A program made the translations under genes and the position numbers. A stretch of DNA of 64,000 bases from Larimichthys crocea (lineage: Eukaryota; Chordata; Actinopteri; Sciaenidae). Under the pieces are notes generated by a model, which was given only the letters and a program-made list of their open reading frames with translations, had not been told where the DNA came from and made no database searches. The stretch lies in NCBI RefSeq assembly GCF_000972845.2, contig NC_040032.1:19826248-19890247 (forward strand), in the 5' to 3' direction. This document shows positions 39,262-53,186 of this stretch, piece after piece (within the stretch, counting starts at the first letter, position 1; the number at the start of each line of letters is the position of its first letter).

Positions 39262-39480
39262 CATGGATTGAATGGATGGACGGATAAATATCCAGCAAAA
39301 CGCTGTACAGAAACTGTGGCAGTTGTGGCTTGTGAGGTATAGCAGGTTGTTTACTAATCTCATGGTTGGCAGTTTGATTCCCAGCTCCACATGTTGAAGT
39401 GCCCTCGGGTAAGACACTGAACCCCAAATTTCACCTTGCATGGCGCCTCGCTTGCTGGCTCGTTACCATTGGTCTGTGAA
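39262..39480 (+). repeat. tRNA-related SINE-like repeat
   Basis: A B-box-like word, GGCAGTTTGATTCCCAGCTC (about 39367-39386), is followed by CACATGTTGAAGTGCCCTCG and AAGACACTGAACCCCAAAT, a series familiar from abundant fish SINEs. It is intergenic, downstream of SLC37A2. Confidence 0.7.
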
Positions 39481-39481
39481 T

Positions 39482-42400
39482 GAGAGGCATAAAATAGGCA
39501 GCAAAAATCTCTGATGTAAAGCACTTAAACTCTTGCCCATATTTAGTATTGATATGAAGTTTATAAACTTTGGGTTTTATCACACTAAAATGTGTCATTA
39601 TGTAAAGGCTGGTGTATGAACAGGTAATGTATATAGTAAAACATGGTGGCAATAATATAACATCTTAATAGGAAAAAGTAATATTAAACAAAATTCTGTA
39701 TTTACAACCACATTATATTTATTCTTATTAAACAATCTATTAAATCTTAATACACTGCTCCCTTTCAAGTAGGCATTGTGCCTCTTTAGTTCAGTCCCAT
39801 CATGTCTGAATAAAGTCTGAAGGAACATTTACGTGACTGAGTTACAAAACACCCCATCAACTCAACAGATAGAGTCAGCAATGTAAAGTATTCACTGTCT
39901 GAAAATAACTTTAGATTGTCTGCCAGGTTTTACATTCAAAGTTCACTGAACTTTGACCTCTGAATGCACAGATCTTTAGGAGGTTGGTGGAGGCTCTGTA
40001 GGTGCAAAAGGAACATTAATAGAGTGAACCAGTTGAATTATGTATACATTTTAAAGCAAGGAGCATCCTTTTTCTTTTCCTATTGTCTTATGTGAGACAT
40101 TCATGCTGGAGGAAACTTGCCAATATGGAGCCATCAGCACTGGAATTTACTCTTTGCATCATTAAAAAGAAAGAAGGCCAAATCAATGACATACAACGTA
40201 CAATAACAGTGTTTTTTTTAATGACTGTAAATAAAAGTTGATAAGAGTCCCTGGAGTTAGTGGTAAAGTGATTAAGATAAAAGATTCTCTGAGACTCAGA
40301 AATTCGCATGGCACGGTTTTCACTTCCTACTTATTTTAAAAAGTACCTACTCTAATATTATATAACATAATTGTTTCATGGATGAGTTACGTAGCTCAGA
40401 GTTTTGTACCACTGCAAAACATTTCTCTAAAATAAAATAAAACAAAATATAATAAAATATACATTAGACACTCAAAAACAGAAATTAATTTAAAAACAAC
40501 AACCAAACAAACGAGTAGTCAGACCTCGACTTGAAGTCTAAAAGGTATTTTTACAGAACAAAAACCTACAGCAGGAAACCAAAGTGAACAGAGGTCAACA
40601 TCTTCTCACATCTGCATTATTTATCTCATACTCCTGTGCCATAAAGCTGACATATTCTGATCCCACAGTCACATCGTTCTGCTGCTTTTAATACTCACTA
40701 GAGCACAGTGTGTGTATTAATACGCAGCTGGAAATATATCAACAACAAATTCGCCAAACTCTCTAAGTTTGCTGAAAAGTACAGCACGTGGCTGGTTTAG
40801 GACAATATTGCCAGATGGTCGCTGCAGGTAATAGTAAAGCTGACGGGAATGACTCTCTAAACTGAGATGCAGAGTCAATGAAAACACATCCCAGCAGGTC
40901 ACCCAACATAAATGAACTACAACTGCCAAATAACATTTATGATACAGTTTATAACAAAGTTGAACCAGAATCTAACCAAGCCAGGAGATATTTTACAGCA
41001 TTCTTTGACTAAAGGCCTCAGTATGTTTCATATGAGTCTGAAACCACTGAACAGCAGAGCTACATTTGACAGTTTTTGTAACTGTTATGGACGCTTACTG
41101 CAGTGATTGGCCAGGTGTGTGAAAGGTGTAAAAGCAGACCAGGTTTAAACTTAGCACTGTTCACACATACAGACACAAAGCAGCAGGCTTTCCTCTCTTG
41201 AGAATGAAGCTTGTGTGTGTGTCTTCCCCGTTAAAGCGCCACTATACTGGCACATGGTGAAGCATTTTATTTTATTGCATTTCATTTTTCTTTTTCAAGT
41301 CATGGTAGCTTGTCAAAGTTATATCATGACTGACTTGGGAAGCTGTTGACTGGCCTTTCCTCCCATTTGTTTTAAGTGCTTTTACATAGTTGTAATAAAA
41401 ATAAAAAACAGCTTACATTTCTCGAGGTTGTCAATACAAGTTTGATTCGTTGTGTCAGCAGGAGGACTTCAAACTCAAGGCTGGAGAAGGTTTGAGGTTC
41501 AAGCTCCTGTGGTGTTTGTATGTGTGAATGGGGCATAAACCTCTCTCAGGTTTTCCATCACCGTTTTTTTGTGCATACAAATGAGTGCAGTACCTTGACC
41601 TTCTAGGAGATACTGTCCCAAAGTGTGCACCTACTGTTCAATACAGCAAAACTACAGAGTCAGACGATACAGAGTTGAAAAGCAGTGGCGTGCAGCCTTT
41701 GTGTGTGACCATTGAGAACATCTATAAACAGTTTGGACTCACGACAAATCATGCAAACTAGTTTGTTGGAAGCCCATAAACTGAGGCCGGGGTTCACTCA
41801 AAGTTTGCTGAAAGCATCTGAAAACAAGGTTTGAAACCTTGAGTAGTTCTACAAATGAATGACTAAATCAGCAACAATCAAAGTTTAAGTTCAGAAAAGA
41901 AAGACATATTCTTATTTAGTAAGAATTTAACAGTAAAAAAACAAAACAAAAGCTAATCTGCTTCATCAGGACTGCGGTTGTGATAAAATTTGAATGACAG
42001 CAAACAACCTCACAGCTGTGCTGAACTCTGATTGGTGCTCTGAAATCTGTGATGTCACCTTTTTTCCAGTTAAGCTACACCCACTTCAAACCAGGTGAGG
42101 GGGGGGGGGGACGAAATAACCAAAAACAGGTGTACTTTGTCAGAACATGGTGTGTTCCGGGCCTCTAAAGAATGTTATGATTACAGTGTATTACATATTG
42201 GGTTTTGTCTTTGTAGTTTTATCAATCATCTTTCATTTCTATCTGTGATAATAACCATGATCTAAAGTCCAACAGGTCAACAGACATGAGAGGATCAGAC
42301 TGTAAACAAACTCCTTGGTCTCCACGATATTCTTCTTCTTCTCCTTGAAGGGTTACTACTTTTTTGGTTTTACCACCAAAAAAAGTGATTTTAATAATCT

Positions 42401-43047
42401 GAACGAGCTGTCCGATCTGAGCGTGTTACCAGATATGAACTAGTACTTTGGTGAGTACAATGTTGTCATGAATGATGGACAAAACCGCAATAATAGGACC
42501 CAAATTGTAAAACAGATCTATCATTTAAAGAACTAAAATGAACAAATCAAAGGTCTGCCTGTCTGCTCAATAATATAAGGTTCCTTTTGTTTGGATTGCA
42601 TATTTAGACAGGCTAGCAGTATGCAATGTAGGATTGCATCGAATTAACAAACACAACACTAAATAAAATATGAGCATGAACAGCTTTTCTTATTAAATCC
42701 TTCAACATTCAAATAAGTTGTCTGAATCTTGACAAGCCATAAGCATTTAGGCTTGAACATCTCCACCGGTGTTTCTGATATTTATCATGAGCTTGTTTTT
42801 CGGTTATGCAGAGTAAAGAGTCACATGGACACAGATCAAACAGCTCGAGGCTGTGAGCTGGAGTGTTGACAGTATTGTGGTGTGTTGCAGTCCTCTGTTT
42901 TTGCTGCAGTTTTGTCCAAGACAGCCATCTAAGGTTTAGCCTGTAGCTGTAACCCTGTTCACCACAGGGGTCTTGTGTTACTGCGTTATCTTCAGTGTAC
43001 ATCTTCAATCAATCTTCAAAAACTTCATATGATACAGTTCATGTTTT
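39482..43047. other. Region between SLC37A2 and POU2F3, probably part 3' UTR
   Basis: The two genes converge here. I see no further coding exon. A long POU2F3 3' UTR (minus strand) is possible: AATAAA on the minus strand appears at 41271-41276 and 41266-41271, which would give a UTR of about 1.8 kb. A run of 12 G follows at 42099-42110. A minus-strand open frame at 40717-40929 has no recognised motif. Confidence 0.4.
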
Positions 43048-46000
43048 TCAATGATGATATGCAGCAGGATTCCAACGGTACCAGGACCTGAAAGGCCAAA
43101 GAGAGGATAACAGGTTATTCATTTAGACACTTCATTCAGCAATTATGTTTGATGTATATTTAGTTTAAAGAAATATCCCAACATTTTGTTACACTTCCAG
43201 AAAGAACAAAGAAAATTTTTTATATGATTACTTTAATAATAAGTTGACATGTTTCAGGCTTTTCACAGCACGTTGTGGTATTTTTAAAGTGTAAACAAAA
43301 AAACAATCTGCAAGGGTACGTTTCTTACCCCGGTGTGCTATAAGAAGCTGGGTTGACCTGAGACGTTAAAGAGGCGGAGACAGCAGACAGACTGTTGGGA
43401 GAAGCTTCACGGCTTAGACTGTTTGGAGAGGAATTTGATGAAACTGGAAGGAAAAAGTCAAAACATTACTAAATATGCACACACATACATGGATCTCATC
43501 AAATTAGCTCTGGACACTTAGATAACAGCTCAAGCATAACTAATTTAGGAAAACAAGTATTTATCATTACTGTATATACATTAATCACCAGTAGCAGTCA
43601 CAATACAGTGGCTCTTTATTGATAGCTGAATGTAGCAAATAGTACTTGCCTCCACCTGAAGCCAGAGGGCTGTAAGATCTGGATGCTGAGGCCTGAAACA
43701 AAAAATTGATTAGATAAAGCCATCTAAGTAGGGCCACAAAATATGCAGGTATTTGCTTTTTGACCAACAATTTATTCAACACAGCACATACTGGAACTGC
43801 AGTAGAAAGCAGCAGTAAAAGCTCTTGCACACTGAAGGACGAACAAGAGCAATATTTCATAAACCTGAGGATGACTTGAGTGTGCAAAAACCTTTCCTGA
43901 ACTTTAAACACTTGCACACACAGGGACATTCAACATTTTGGAAAAATGAGCTTAGATGAGAATAAGATAAGAAAAAAATATGTTTGTGTGTTAAATATGG
44001 AGCTGGAGTTAGTGGTGCTACTTAGGTGAAAAAAAAACATTTTCTCAGTTATACATGATAGCAGGCATTTGGATATAGAAGTCATCTGGGGACTTTAGAA
44101 AAGAAGAAAAAATTAGCCTATCTTATCATAAAGGCTGGAGGCAGAGGGAAAAAAGCCTTACTGGCACTGTCAAAAGTTCGAGGATACACCTACCAACACC
44201 TCTAAAGTTCACTTATTAATATATTTTATCTCTCTTATCTAATATTTCCAGGTTTGGTATGTGCACATAACTACGTCCTGGATGGATGGGCACACAGTTT
44301 TTTTTTGTTTTAGTTTGTGTGCTAATTACAAAAACAAGATATATTGTTATTTAGTGAGATTTAGAGGTGTTGGTAGACGTGTTTTAAACTTTGGACAGAG
44401 CCCGACTAGCTTCCGGTCCTTATGCTATCTTATGTGTTTCTGAGTGAAGGGGTTCAATATTTTAGAAAGCTAACCATTCTGGAGTTGTAGCTGTGTGATT
44501 TGACCGATAAACTAGCCACCGGGCAGTAGATCCTCTTCTCCTTCTGACGCCGATTACAGAACCAGACTCGAACGACCTCTTTCTCCATGGACAGCTGCTC
44601 TGAGATCAGGGTTATCTCCTCAGAGTTGGGCTTGGGGTTCTGAAAACCAAAAAAGTTCATTGGTTCATATTTCATTCATGAATGTCTTTAAGGTTGATAA
44701 CTGCCTGGTAACAACTGACGGTATCTGTAATATTCGTCTATCATCAGGGTCTCGTATTTATGACACTTTCAGTCAGCCATTGATCTGGCTATCCTGTAGC
44801 CAAAACTTTATCAAGTTAGTTTTGAATGAAACATGAAAAATCTAAACGTTTTAACAAATGAGTGAAAGTACCTGAAGGAAGTTATAATCCATTCAGAAGC
44901 CTCAGTGGCTTGAAACAAAGTTAAATACAACCCAAAGACATACCTGATGTTGTTGTGATACTAAAGGGCATTTAATACTGTATAAATCTAGAAATATATA
45001 TGATGTACAGTTTTTAAGTTTTAGAGGCTAGAGGAAAAGTGAAGGGATAAACAAAGCTCTTACAATTTGCCCTAAGGAGGGCAGGGATATCTGTAAACAA
45101 GACTCATTGATTTAAATATTTTATATTTATTATAATGTTACCATGATTCTGTTTGTGTCTAGCAGGTAATGTTTACCATAGTCGTCATCTCGGCGTGCAA
45201 ACATTTGCTAATTAGCACTAAACGCAAAGTACAACTGAGGTTGTGGGGAGTGTCATCAGTTTTGCAGATATTTGGTAAAAAAAACAAAAAACAAAGTACA
45301 GGATGAATAAAACTTATGATCTGCTGATGGTACTTCGAAAAGTGAAGGCAAAATGATTTCAGTTTATCCTGAAGGGGACATGGATGTAAATAAAGTTTAA
45401 TGCCAATTTAGACCTGGTAATATGGGTGGGCTGAAAGTATTTACATTTCTACAAACAAAAACGTAGGAAAAATGTAATATAATACTATAATAATATATAG
45501 TACTTTAGAATTTTAAAAATGCTAAAATCACATTAAAATTCTATATATAGTGGCTTTAATTATTATTTATTTTATTCTTATTAAAATGAAATAATTTGTT
45601 TGTAATGGAGGTGTATTAACAACATTGGTTACAGACACAAGCTCCATTAAATGCTTTATTCATCATTAAGTAATTACTTTAGTATGTATTTATAGAATTA
45701 TTATCACATTTACACACAGTAAATGTATATACCCTAAAAAGCAGAACAGGCTCTCTCTACATATCGTTGTTGAACTCACATCAAGGAAACGTTTCTCCAG
45801 AGTCAGCTTGATGTTCGTTTCAATGCTTGTCCTCTTTTTCCGTTTGCGTCCGTAGCCCTCAATCAGGGGTGGCAGAGAGGTAGGGTTGCTCATTGAGTCA
45901 GAAGGTGAGTTCTCTAATGTAAGAAGAAATAAAACATGGACATTCATCATCACTTATGAACGGCAATAAAATCAAGTCCCAGTTGCAAAACTAGAGCATA

Positions 46001-49000
46001 TTTTGTACTGCAGAATTTAAAAAACATTTTGTTTTGACTCAGAAATCTATAGACCCTTTTGACAGACCCATTGTTAATCATATTAATTACACATGCTTTT
46101 TGTTAAAATACCTGCTGTGAAGAAGGTCTATTAGTGGGGGATAATATTACTGATGAAACAATGACAGAGACCATAAAAAATATTGTAATAGATTTGAATT
46201 ATTTTCTAAATGACTCAGAGGATGTATGAACCTACATAATGAATTTAGATTTCCCAGACTAGTGCATCCATAAGTCTTGTTTCGTGCAATGTACCTGACT
46301 CATGATTGTGTAACCAGATTACATTACCAATTACATTTTGAGGGAATCAACATTATTATTGATCAAGTTTACAAGAGATATTAAGCTGAGTGATGACACT
46401 GATGTCAAAGCTGTTCCGTCTTGATAGTTATTAGTTGTACTATTAAACATAATCACCATAACGGTCGATCACCCTCTGTGTCACCATAAATATTTCTGTA
46501 AATATATTTATAACAAGACTCCAGGAAGTCACTGCTCCCAGCCAAGAAATAGTCCAGTACATAACTTATCATTTTTACATTTCTGTTTTGCACAGATTAA
46601 ATAAACAAGATATAATTTGGTACTTAGAGCCAGGCTAGCTGTTTCTCTTGTTTCCAGTCTTTGTGCTAAGATAAGCTAGTCTCTTGCTTCTTGTTGCTTA
46701 AAATATAGCATACAGACATGAAAGTGGTATTGATCTTCTTATATGAATCTTGGCAAAAGAGTAAAGTGTCAAACTGTTGCTTTAACAAAGTGGTTTCAGC
46801 TACATCTTGACTTGACACTGGGTATAACACATTCAAAAACATTTAGAATTAATATTTGTGCAGCATAACCAATGGTACTCATGTTGTACCTGCATCACTC
46901 AGCCATTTCTCCAGCAGAGGTTTGAGCTTGCACATGTTTTTGAAGCTGAGGTTGAGAGCCTCGAAGCGAGAGATTGTAGTCTGGCTGAAATCATTCCCGT
47001 ACAGTTTTCCCATCGCGAGGCCCACATCTCCCTGTGATAGAACACACACAAACACATTAACTATATCATGCTTTCATGCAGGTCAAAGTGTGAATGAAAG
47101 CCAAATTATCCCAGTTCATAAGATTACAGTTTTATGAATAATTTCCAAGTTGTAATAAAGCTAATCAGAAAATCAAGTGCGTAAATACAGATACAGAAAC
47201 ATGTCAAGTGAAATGAGATGCATTACTTATAGTATTACTTATAGTATGAAGCCGACTGAGGAAATAAGTTTCCAGGCCCTTGAAAGGAAACATAGAGGGG
47301 CTCATGCTCTTAAATCACCTGTGTGAAGCCCAGTTTGATGCGTCTTTGTTTGAACGCTTTGGCAAACTGCTCCAGTTCTTCCAGATCACTGGGTTCTTCT
47401 TGTGGTGGTACTGACATGTGTTTGGGCATCTGCAGGTGGGACATGTCCATGTGGTTCTCCATAGACGGTCCTGCCAGACCAGAGCGACTCATAGCCTGAA
47501 TCAGAGAAAAAACCTTCAGTTTCCAGGTGTTTTCTGCTGGTTTTCAGAGTTTTTGGTCTTTACTGACAAAAGTAACAACTGAATTCACAAATACAGATGA
47601 AGTGTTTGCCTTGTAGACGTATTTGTCTTTATATTCCCTGATTTGTGTTGAGCAGGTACAGCAAAGTTGATGAATTAAAACAGAACCAAAACAATGAGTT
47701 AAAAGAGGCTATAAAGCTCCCAGGAGAACTGCAATCAGTTTAACTATTCACTGTACAAGTAGCCAGGCGATTCATTCTTCATATATATTATAGTATATTA
47801 CTGATATTGATCAGGCAATGTGACATTCATGTTGTTATTATGTGTATATAGACAGGAAGTGGTTACCTGTGGAGTCAGAGCCAGTCCAGGCTGATGCTGA
47901 AGGAGACTAGCTTGACTCTGGCCAGGAAGAGACAGCAGGTTCTGCTGCAGAAGAGCTGCAGGAGAAAATGATGTTTTTTCATCAATGATCTGTTTGAGAC
48001 TGCTGCTGTTATTTTTCAAAAAATACCATGCACCCTTCCCAAAAAGCAAAAACTTTGTATTTTACATTTTGGTCTATGTACGTGTTAAACAATAACGTGT
48101 CCGTTAGTGAGCTGTAGCAGGAATAAACTGTTTATTGTCAATAGATTTTGTAAGTAACTCTTCCTAAAAACCACAAATCCTTGTTTTTAACCTTCCTGTT
48201 GGTTTTAGGATTAAACGTCTCACTTTACACTTAATTTGCTCAAAGGCATAGCTGTAGCTGTTTATCCCTGCTTTCAGTCTTGATGCCTGTCAGACATGTC
48301 AGATCAGTTTCCTTCAAAGTCTTGGAAAGAAAGAAAATAACCATGCATCTTCAAGATGTTGGACTATTAACACATTTATGCCAATAAATACATTTCTGCT
48401 TTGTTACTGAGTCAAAGTCACTTCTTCCTCCCTAACTATTCAAGACATGCCTTGGACCAGGTTGTGCTGATTTAGTGCGTCAATGTAAGTGAAGTTTCTT
48501 TTAGACCTTGGTGGCTGGTCGGGCTCTGGGAGAGCAGGAAGGAGGAGGGAGATGACAGGTGAGATGGTGGCATCAGAACCAGCTGCTGCATGGGGTGGAG
48601 AGAGGTGAGCTCCTGGAGTGAAAACAAGAAGCACAACAAGAAAAATAAGTCTTGACTCCCATGTAAATAGAGACTAATGGAAACTCCAGGCTTCTGTTTG
48701 AAGTAAATGTACTGTATCTGCGCACACTGCACTCGTGGAAATTTACATAATTTGCTTAGCCCCAATTCTGAGGTACTTGTCCTTACATGAATATTTTTGT
48801 TTTGTGCTATTTCATGTTCTACTCCACCTTCAGAGGTACTTATTATTCTGTTACTTTTACAGCTATAGTTACTAGTTGTTTTTGTGAAGATTTTTCAGAC
48901 AAAACATCATCATGATCAGCATATAAAATATGATTATTTGCTATAGATTAAACATCACAAAGCTATATAAAGAGTTTAGCCTTTAAAAAAAAAGGAAAAA

Positions 49001-50461
49001 ATAGCAAATTCTCAGGTGAACAAAAAATTCACAGTGTGCGCATTTCAGTGGTGCAAAGTAACCAAGTACATGTATTCATGTAATATCCTTATTTACAGAT
49101 TTGAGGTACTTATATTTAAAACATATGACCAGTTAGTATTGTCAGCAGCATATAAATGTTTTCGTTCAGTCACAACATTACAATCAGTGTAGGAGGAAGT
49201 ATTGAGATGCTTTACTTAAGTGTGTAGAAACATTTAAATATGTAGGCAAAACTAATAATAAGCAAATGTTCTGAATAGTTAAAAAAAATTGCCCTAGTGA
49301 CTGTTGTTTTATTGCATATTGTATTATTGGATAATTAATGTGTTAGTAGCATTTTATGGTTGTATTCGATCAAGGTGCAGCTAATTTAGATATTTTATAC
49401 CGTTGGATAGTTTTAACAGGGCGTCATATTTCAGAAGCTCGTCATATGTTACGTGTGTAAAACATGTAAAGTGCTTGTAAGTAAAGTGGAACTATAATGT
49501 TGTTCAGTAACACGTATAACATTTCCCTCTGAGCTGTAGAGGAGTAGACGTATAAAGTGAGAATAAAAAAAATACTGAGCTTCTTACCACCACTGATTGC
49601 AATGTTGTTTACTCATTAATTAATCTGCAATATTATTTCAAAAATATAATATGCATGTATATGATAATACAACAATGTGAGAGGCCCCATTCTGCATGAG
49701 GAGTACTTTTTACATAAAATTTTTTTAAGGACATGCTGATAGTACATATAGTCTTTACTTTAGTTAAGTAACAATTTCAATATCACAAAATCTTACTGAT
49801 GAGTTTGTAGAGAGTAGAAATGACCAACAATGTGCTGGAATATTATATTCCATTGCTGCCTTATTCTAAGCCTCCCAAAAAAAAACTCCCAAGCTGCTGG
49901 ATCCTACGTTTCCCACAATGCAACTCAATAATGTATTTCATTACACCCTCACTGTCTGTTAAATGTCTTTGTCATTCAAATTCCACACCTCCAGTCTGTA
50001 CACCCAGCTATCTGTCATAGTCGTAGATCTGAGTTATTTTCTCAGATCTGGTTGTTAAACATCTGTTCACCATCACTGGTGGTGAACACAGTGGAGCATG
50101 TAGTAGGAAACTGCACGTCTACATCGTCATATTTCTACTTTTATTTCAACAAACCTGAATATTTCCTCCATCACTGCCGCTCTGTGAAACCCAGTCAGAG
50201 TGCCTTACCCCAGACAGCTGACCTCCGGGCATCGGAGAGCTTTGTGTCAGGTGACATGTCTTCAGGGTGGAGCCTGAGTGAGATGAGTCGTGGAGATCCT
50301 CTGTCTTTATCTAAGGAAACACAACCAAACTGTATCAACTGAAGATAAATATTTGAAAGGATCAGTTTTATAAGGCTGACGAAACATTGTCTGTGGATAA
50401 TCTCAGGGGCAAATGGGTGCATGTTTACATTTGTATCACTATGTGTGCATGTAAGGACAGT

Positions 50462-50517
<56 letters not shown>

Positions 50518-53098
50518 ACACAGACTCCTGTACACTCGCTCCAGGACCAGTTTGGTCACTAAACATGATACAAAGAGTGATAGACTCTCTCCCTCCCCTT
50601 GGGCAAGCCAGTATGCAAATACCCCCCCCTCACACACACCACCCCCTAACCCCTGAAAGCCATGTCACTTCCTGAAAACACGAGCTCTAAAAGAAATATC
50701 CTCTCACTGCCAAAAAGAATGTTTGGAGAAGTATCCAAATAGCTGCAAACTATTTGAAGAGTTTCGAAATAGGCGGCAGTCTTTGTTGACATCTGTGGGG
50801 AGAGCGGATAGTTTATCCTGAGGATGTTAGCCATCCAAAAGTCAGTTGAACCTGTGTCCTGAGAAGGAAGGTTCAGTACCAGTCATGTGGCTCTAGGATA
50901 TTTATATTCCAACTGAGCTTCGTTATTAAGTCTGTCAAAAGATACAGCAAGTCTTGTGATAATCTACATTTTTACAAAGACTAAAACACTGAATTAATCC
51001 TAGTTACGAGCATATGTGTGTATCTAAAGCCTGATATATCTTATTCTTCCTCACTATAGAGCTGCAGTGTTGTCCAAATCATATTAATGAGCCATACTGG
51101 TGCACTGATATATTCCTTAATTATTTTCAGTCAATTCCACACACACTGTCCTGAAACTGTGAATAAAATACGCAGCTGAAAATGCACAATTTAGTCCCGA
51201 TTGAGTGCATCTGGATAGAAACTACAGTGCTCAGCTGTTTTCCCACTTCAGGTAATTGAAAGATGGTTCAAATGAATAATTCTGAGAAAGCCACATTACT
51301 CTTCGTTTGAACTGCATCTGACTGGAACAAGGGTTTGTGAGTACTGACTGATTAGAAGAGTCTCAAGCCAAAAAGGAACAAATGTGTATTAATCCGCTGC
51401 TGAAAATAGTCCTTGACAAATGCTCAATTTTCTCCTTTATAAACAGTGACCAGCTGTTTAAGTAAATAAAAACTTTTAAATATTTAGTCTTTTTTAAAAT
51501 AAAATATACATGCTGCAAATTCAGTGGCTTTAATGCCACAGAGAAAAGAAAGTTTTGGTCTACAAGCTAAAACATTGTTGTTGTTTGTTGTCTTTTCGTG
51601 AGAATTGATGCCAGTAACAAAAAAAAAATACTGAAAATAATAACAAAACATTTAATATTGATTTATTCTTTAACATTCAAGAAGTGAGGCCTCTGTTGTA
51701 ACAGCAGGATCCTGGTGGTTCATTGAGTTTTTTGGTTTCTCCCAGTCAACATTTACTGGCAATTAAAAGTTTTTTTTAAATAGAGCCACACACTGATCAG
51801 GAGGGATGTTGTATCAACATGGGTATAGGTTACTTGATGGTTTTGTCGATGATTAAGAGGAATTTGAATCTTGTTTCCCCTTAAATGACATTATGAAAGT
51901 GTGCACAAGTCAACAATTTCACCCACTGTGCTGTGTATACATCCAATCCAAATCCTGCTGACAGGGACCTCATTCATGAAATTCTCTTTCAGAGGAATTC
52001 AAAACACCGGAAATGGAGTACGTTATGAAAAAATCTGCTACTCACTTGTCGATTGAAGTCGATCCCGTTTTGCTCTAAATGTCAGAAGAGAGAAAGAAAT
52101 TCAGATTTATTAAAAATGTTGCTTTGTGGCACCTGATGACATTCAGCTTCTGGATGTAGTGACAAATCAAATCATATAAAGACTATATTAAGCGTTTGAT
52201 GCTACAAGTGAGACATGATTTCGGTGTTGCATTGTTGTGTTTATACTATTATTTCACAACTAAATATTTCTCTTTTTACTGCTACAATGACATAATTTCT
52301 GAACAAAATCCATTGATTTTGACCAGTTTGATTTTAATTTCATTTATACAACAATAAAATACAGCGTTCCAAGGAAAATAACATATTACAGCAAGAACAC
52401 TTGTTTCAAGTTAAAATGTTAAAACACAGACGCAAAACATGAAACATCAGAGGGGAGAAGGTGCAAACTAAACATATACAGCCATTTATATGTGATAAAA
52501 CAGATTAGTGGCACATTTCAAATGAATTACCTGTGACCTCCATAAACAATCTCTGAAAGTCCCTCTTATATTTGTCATTTTATATTATTAGAAATAAAGA
52601 AACACACAGAGATATCAATAAAAAGCTACTAATGAAACCATACCATAATATAAAAATATATATACAACAGTAGAGCATAAGAGGTATTATTGTGTATTGT
52701 CATGTATTGATATGGAAAAGTGCTTAATTCGAACTGTATAGATGAGTCTGAGAATAACTATACACTGATAGAGTATGTTTGTCCAGAGTTATGTTGTAGG
52801 TTGTAAAAAAAGAAATATAAATCTATGTGCCCATTTGTCGTATATTTACTGCAATGGCTGCTGACTGTTCACACACAACTTTTCAAGAAGAAGTTTCCCT
52901 CCTGAAGTGTACATCATTCAGTGGTGAGTGTATGCGGAGAGGACAGGGCGAGGGCTGATAGAGGAGGAGGGTTCAAAGGTGTGCTGGATAAGCTCCCATC
53001 ATTTGAATGTCAAATGGGGCTTTTGGGACTGTGTGTGTGTGAGAGAGAGGCAGTGAGCTGCTGGAGACACATGATGCAAATATACCTATAAACCCCCT

Positions 53099-53186
<88 letters not shown>

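Noticed and set aside
40717..40929. Open frame (-) downstream of POU2F3
   Set aside because: No motif or splice support; it may be part of a POU2F3 3' UTR.
50387..50675. His/Thr-rich and Val/Cys-rich open frames
   Set aside because: They are translations of the (CA)n tract in different frames.
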